Shown here: one piece after another, positions 5,774 through 5,843 of the stretch
How positions within the stretch are numbered: position 1 is the first letter of the stretch
Layout: every line of letters begins with the position of its first letter
From: Acidobacteriaceae bacterium
GTDB lineage: Bacteria; Acidobacteriota; Terriglobia; Terriglobales; Acidobacteriaceae
DNA: 5,843 bases
Assembly (NCBI GenBank): GCA_030039895.1
Contig: JASHUR010000380.1
Location: 1-5,843, forward strand
Direction: 5' to 3'
The notes under the pieces: model-generated
Told to the model about the DNA's origin: nothing
Database searches by the model: none
The model's input: only the letters and a program-made list of their open reading frames with translations
Translations under genes and position numbers: made by a program

Positions 5774-5843
5774 GTGAAGATCACTGTGGCGTCGGTTGCC
5801 GTGCGCGCTCGCAGCGAGCGTTTTGACGGGCTCGCAGTCGAGT
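5774..5843 (+). CDS. Start of a new gene, possibly 23S rRNA pseudouridine methyltransferase RlmH (5' part only)
   Basis: Twenty-three codons are visible from a GTG start: VKITVASVAVRARSERFDG and a few more residues, running off the window. The KIT-x-A beginning, followed by a basic stretch and an RFD-x-LAVE helix, resembles the N-terminus of RlmH (family start K-L/I-x-L-x-x-V ... Y-L-x-R). RlmH is a small SPOUT methyltransferase that modifies pseudouridine 1915 of 23S rRNA. The evidence is thin: the start codon has no clear ribosome site and no catalytic residue is in view. A hairpin-capable stretch CGCTCG-CAG-CGAGCG lies inside the frame. The gap to hydA is 73 bases. It may belong to the same transcript or start its own. 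Confidence 0.35.
   Translation, partial: MKITVASVAVRARSERFDGLAVE

Overview
The window is compact bacterial chromosome with high GC by eye. It reads as ordinary housekeeping and catabolic DNA. I see no mobile element, CRISPR array, tRNA or rRNA. The yceD-rpmF-plsX order, the style of the short L32 and PlsX N-termini, and a small six-cysteine protein suggest an Acidobacteriota member. That assignment is from memory of similar proteins and is tentative.

Layout. Positions 1-316 (minus strand) hold the N-terminal two thirds of an OsmC peroxiredoxin, cut by the window edge. Positions 317-539 are non-coding and contain an AT-rich patch and two neighbouring inverted repeats. Positions 540-716 (plus) encode a 58-residue cysteine-rich putative zinc-ribbon protein, which converges on the next operon. 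Positions 746-2629 (minus) are the operon yceD (DUF177), rpmF (ribosomal protein L32), plsX (phosphate acyltransferase), transcribed in that order. Positions 2630-2780 form a divergent promoter region. Positions 2781-3323 (plus) encode a small membrane methyltransferase of the isoprenylcysteine methyltransferase (ICMT)/phospholipid methyltransferase (PEMT) superfamily. Positions 3414-5700 (plus) hold a two-gene unit: a nitrilase-superfamily beta-ureidopropionase and a dihydropyrimidinase (hydA). The last 70 bases open a new plus-strand frame, possibly rlmH, cut by the window edge.

How the genes work together. The dihydropyrimidinase opens the dihydrouracil or dihydrothymine ring. The ureidopropionase then releases CO2 and ammonia and leaves beta-alanine or beta-aminoisobutyrate. 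These are steps two and three of reductive pyrimidine degradation. The first enzyme, dihydropyrimidine dehydrogenase, is not in the window. The yceD-rpmF-plsX operon links ribosome assembly with the start of phospholipid synthesis, a pairing widely conserved in bacteria; the fabH or fabD that often follows plsX is absent here.

I found no convincing new multi-gene system. The items most worth a second look are the 58-residue zinc-ribbon gene with the paired inverted repeats upstream of it, and the perfect 12-bp palindrome just before the last start codon.
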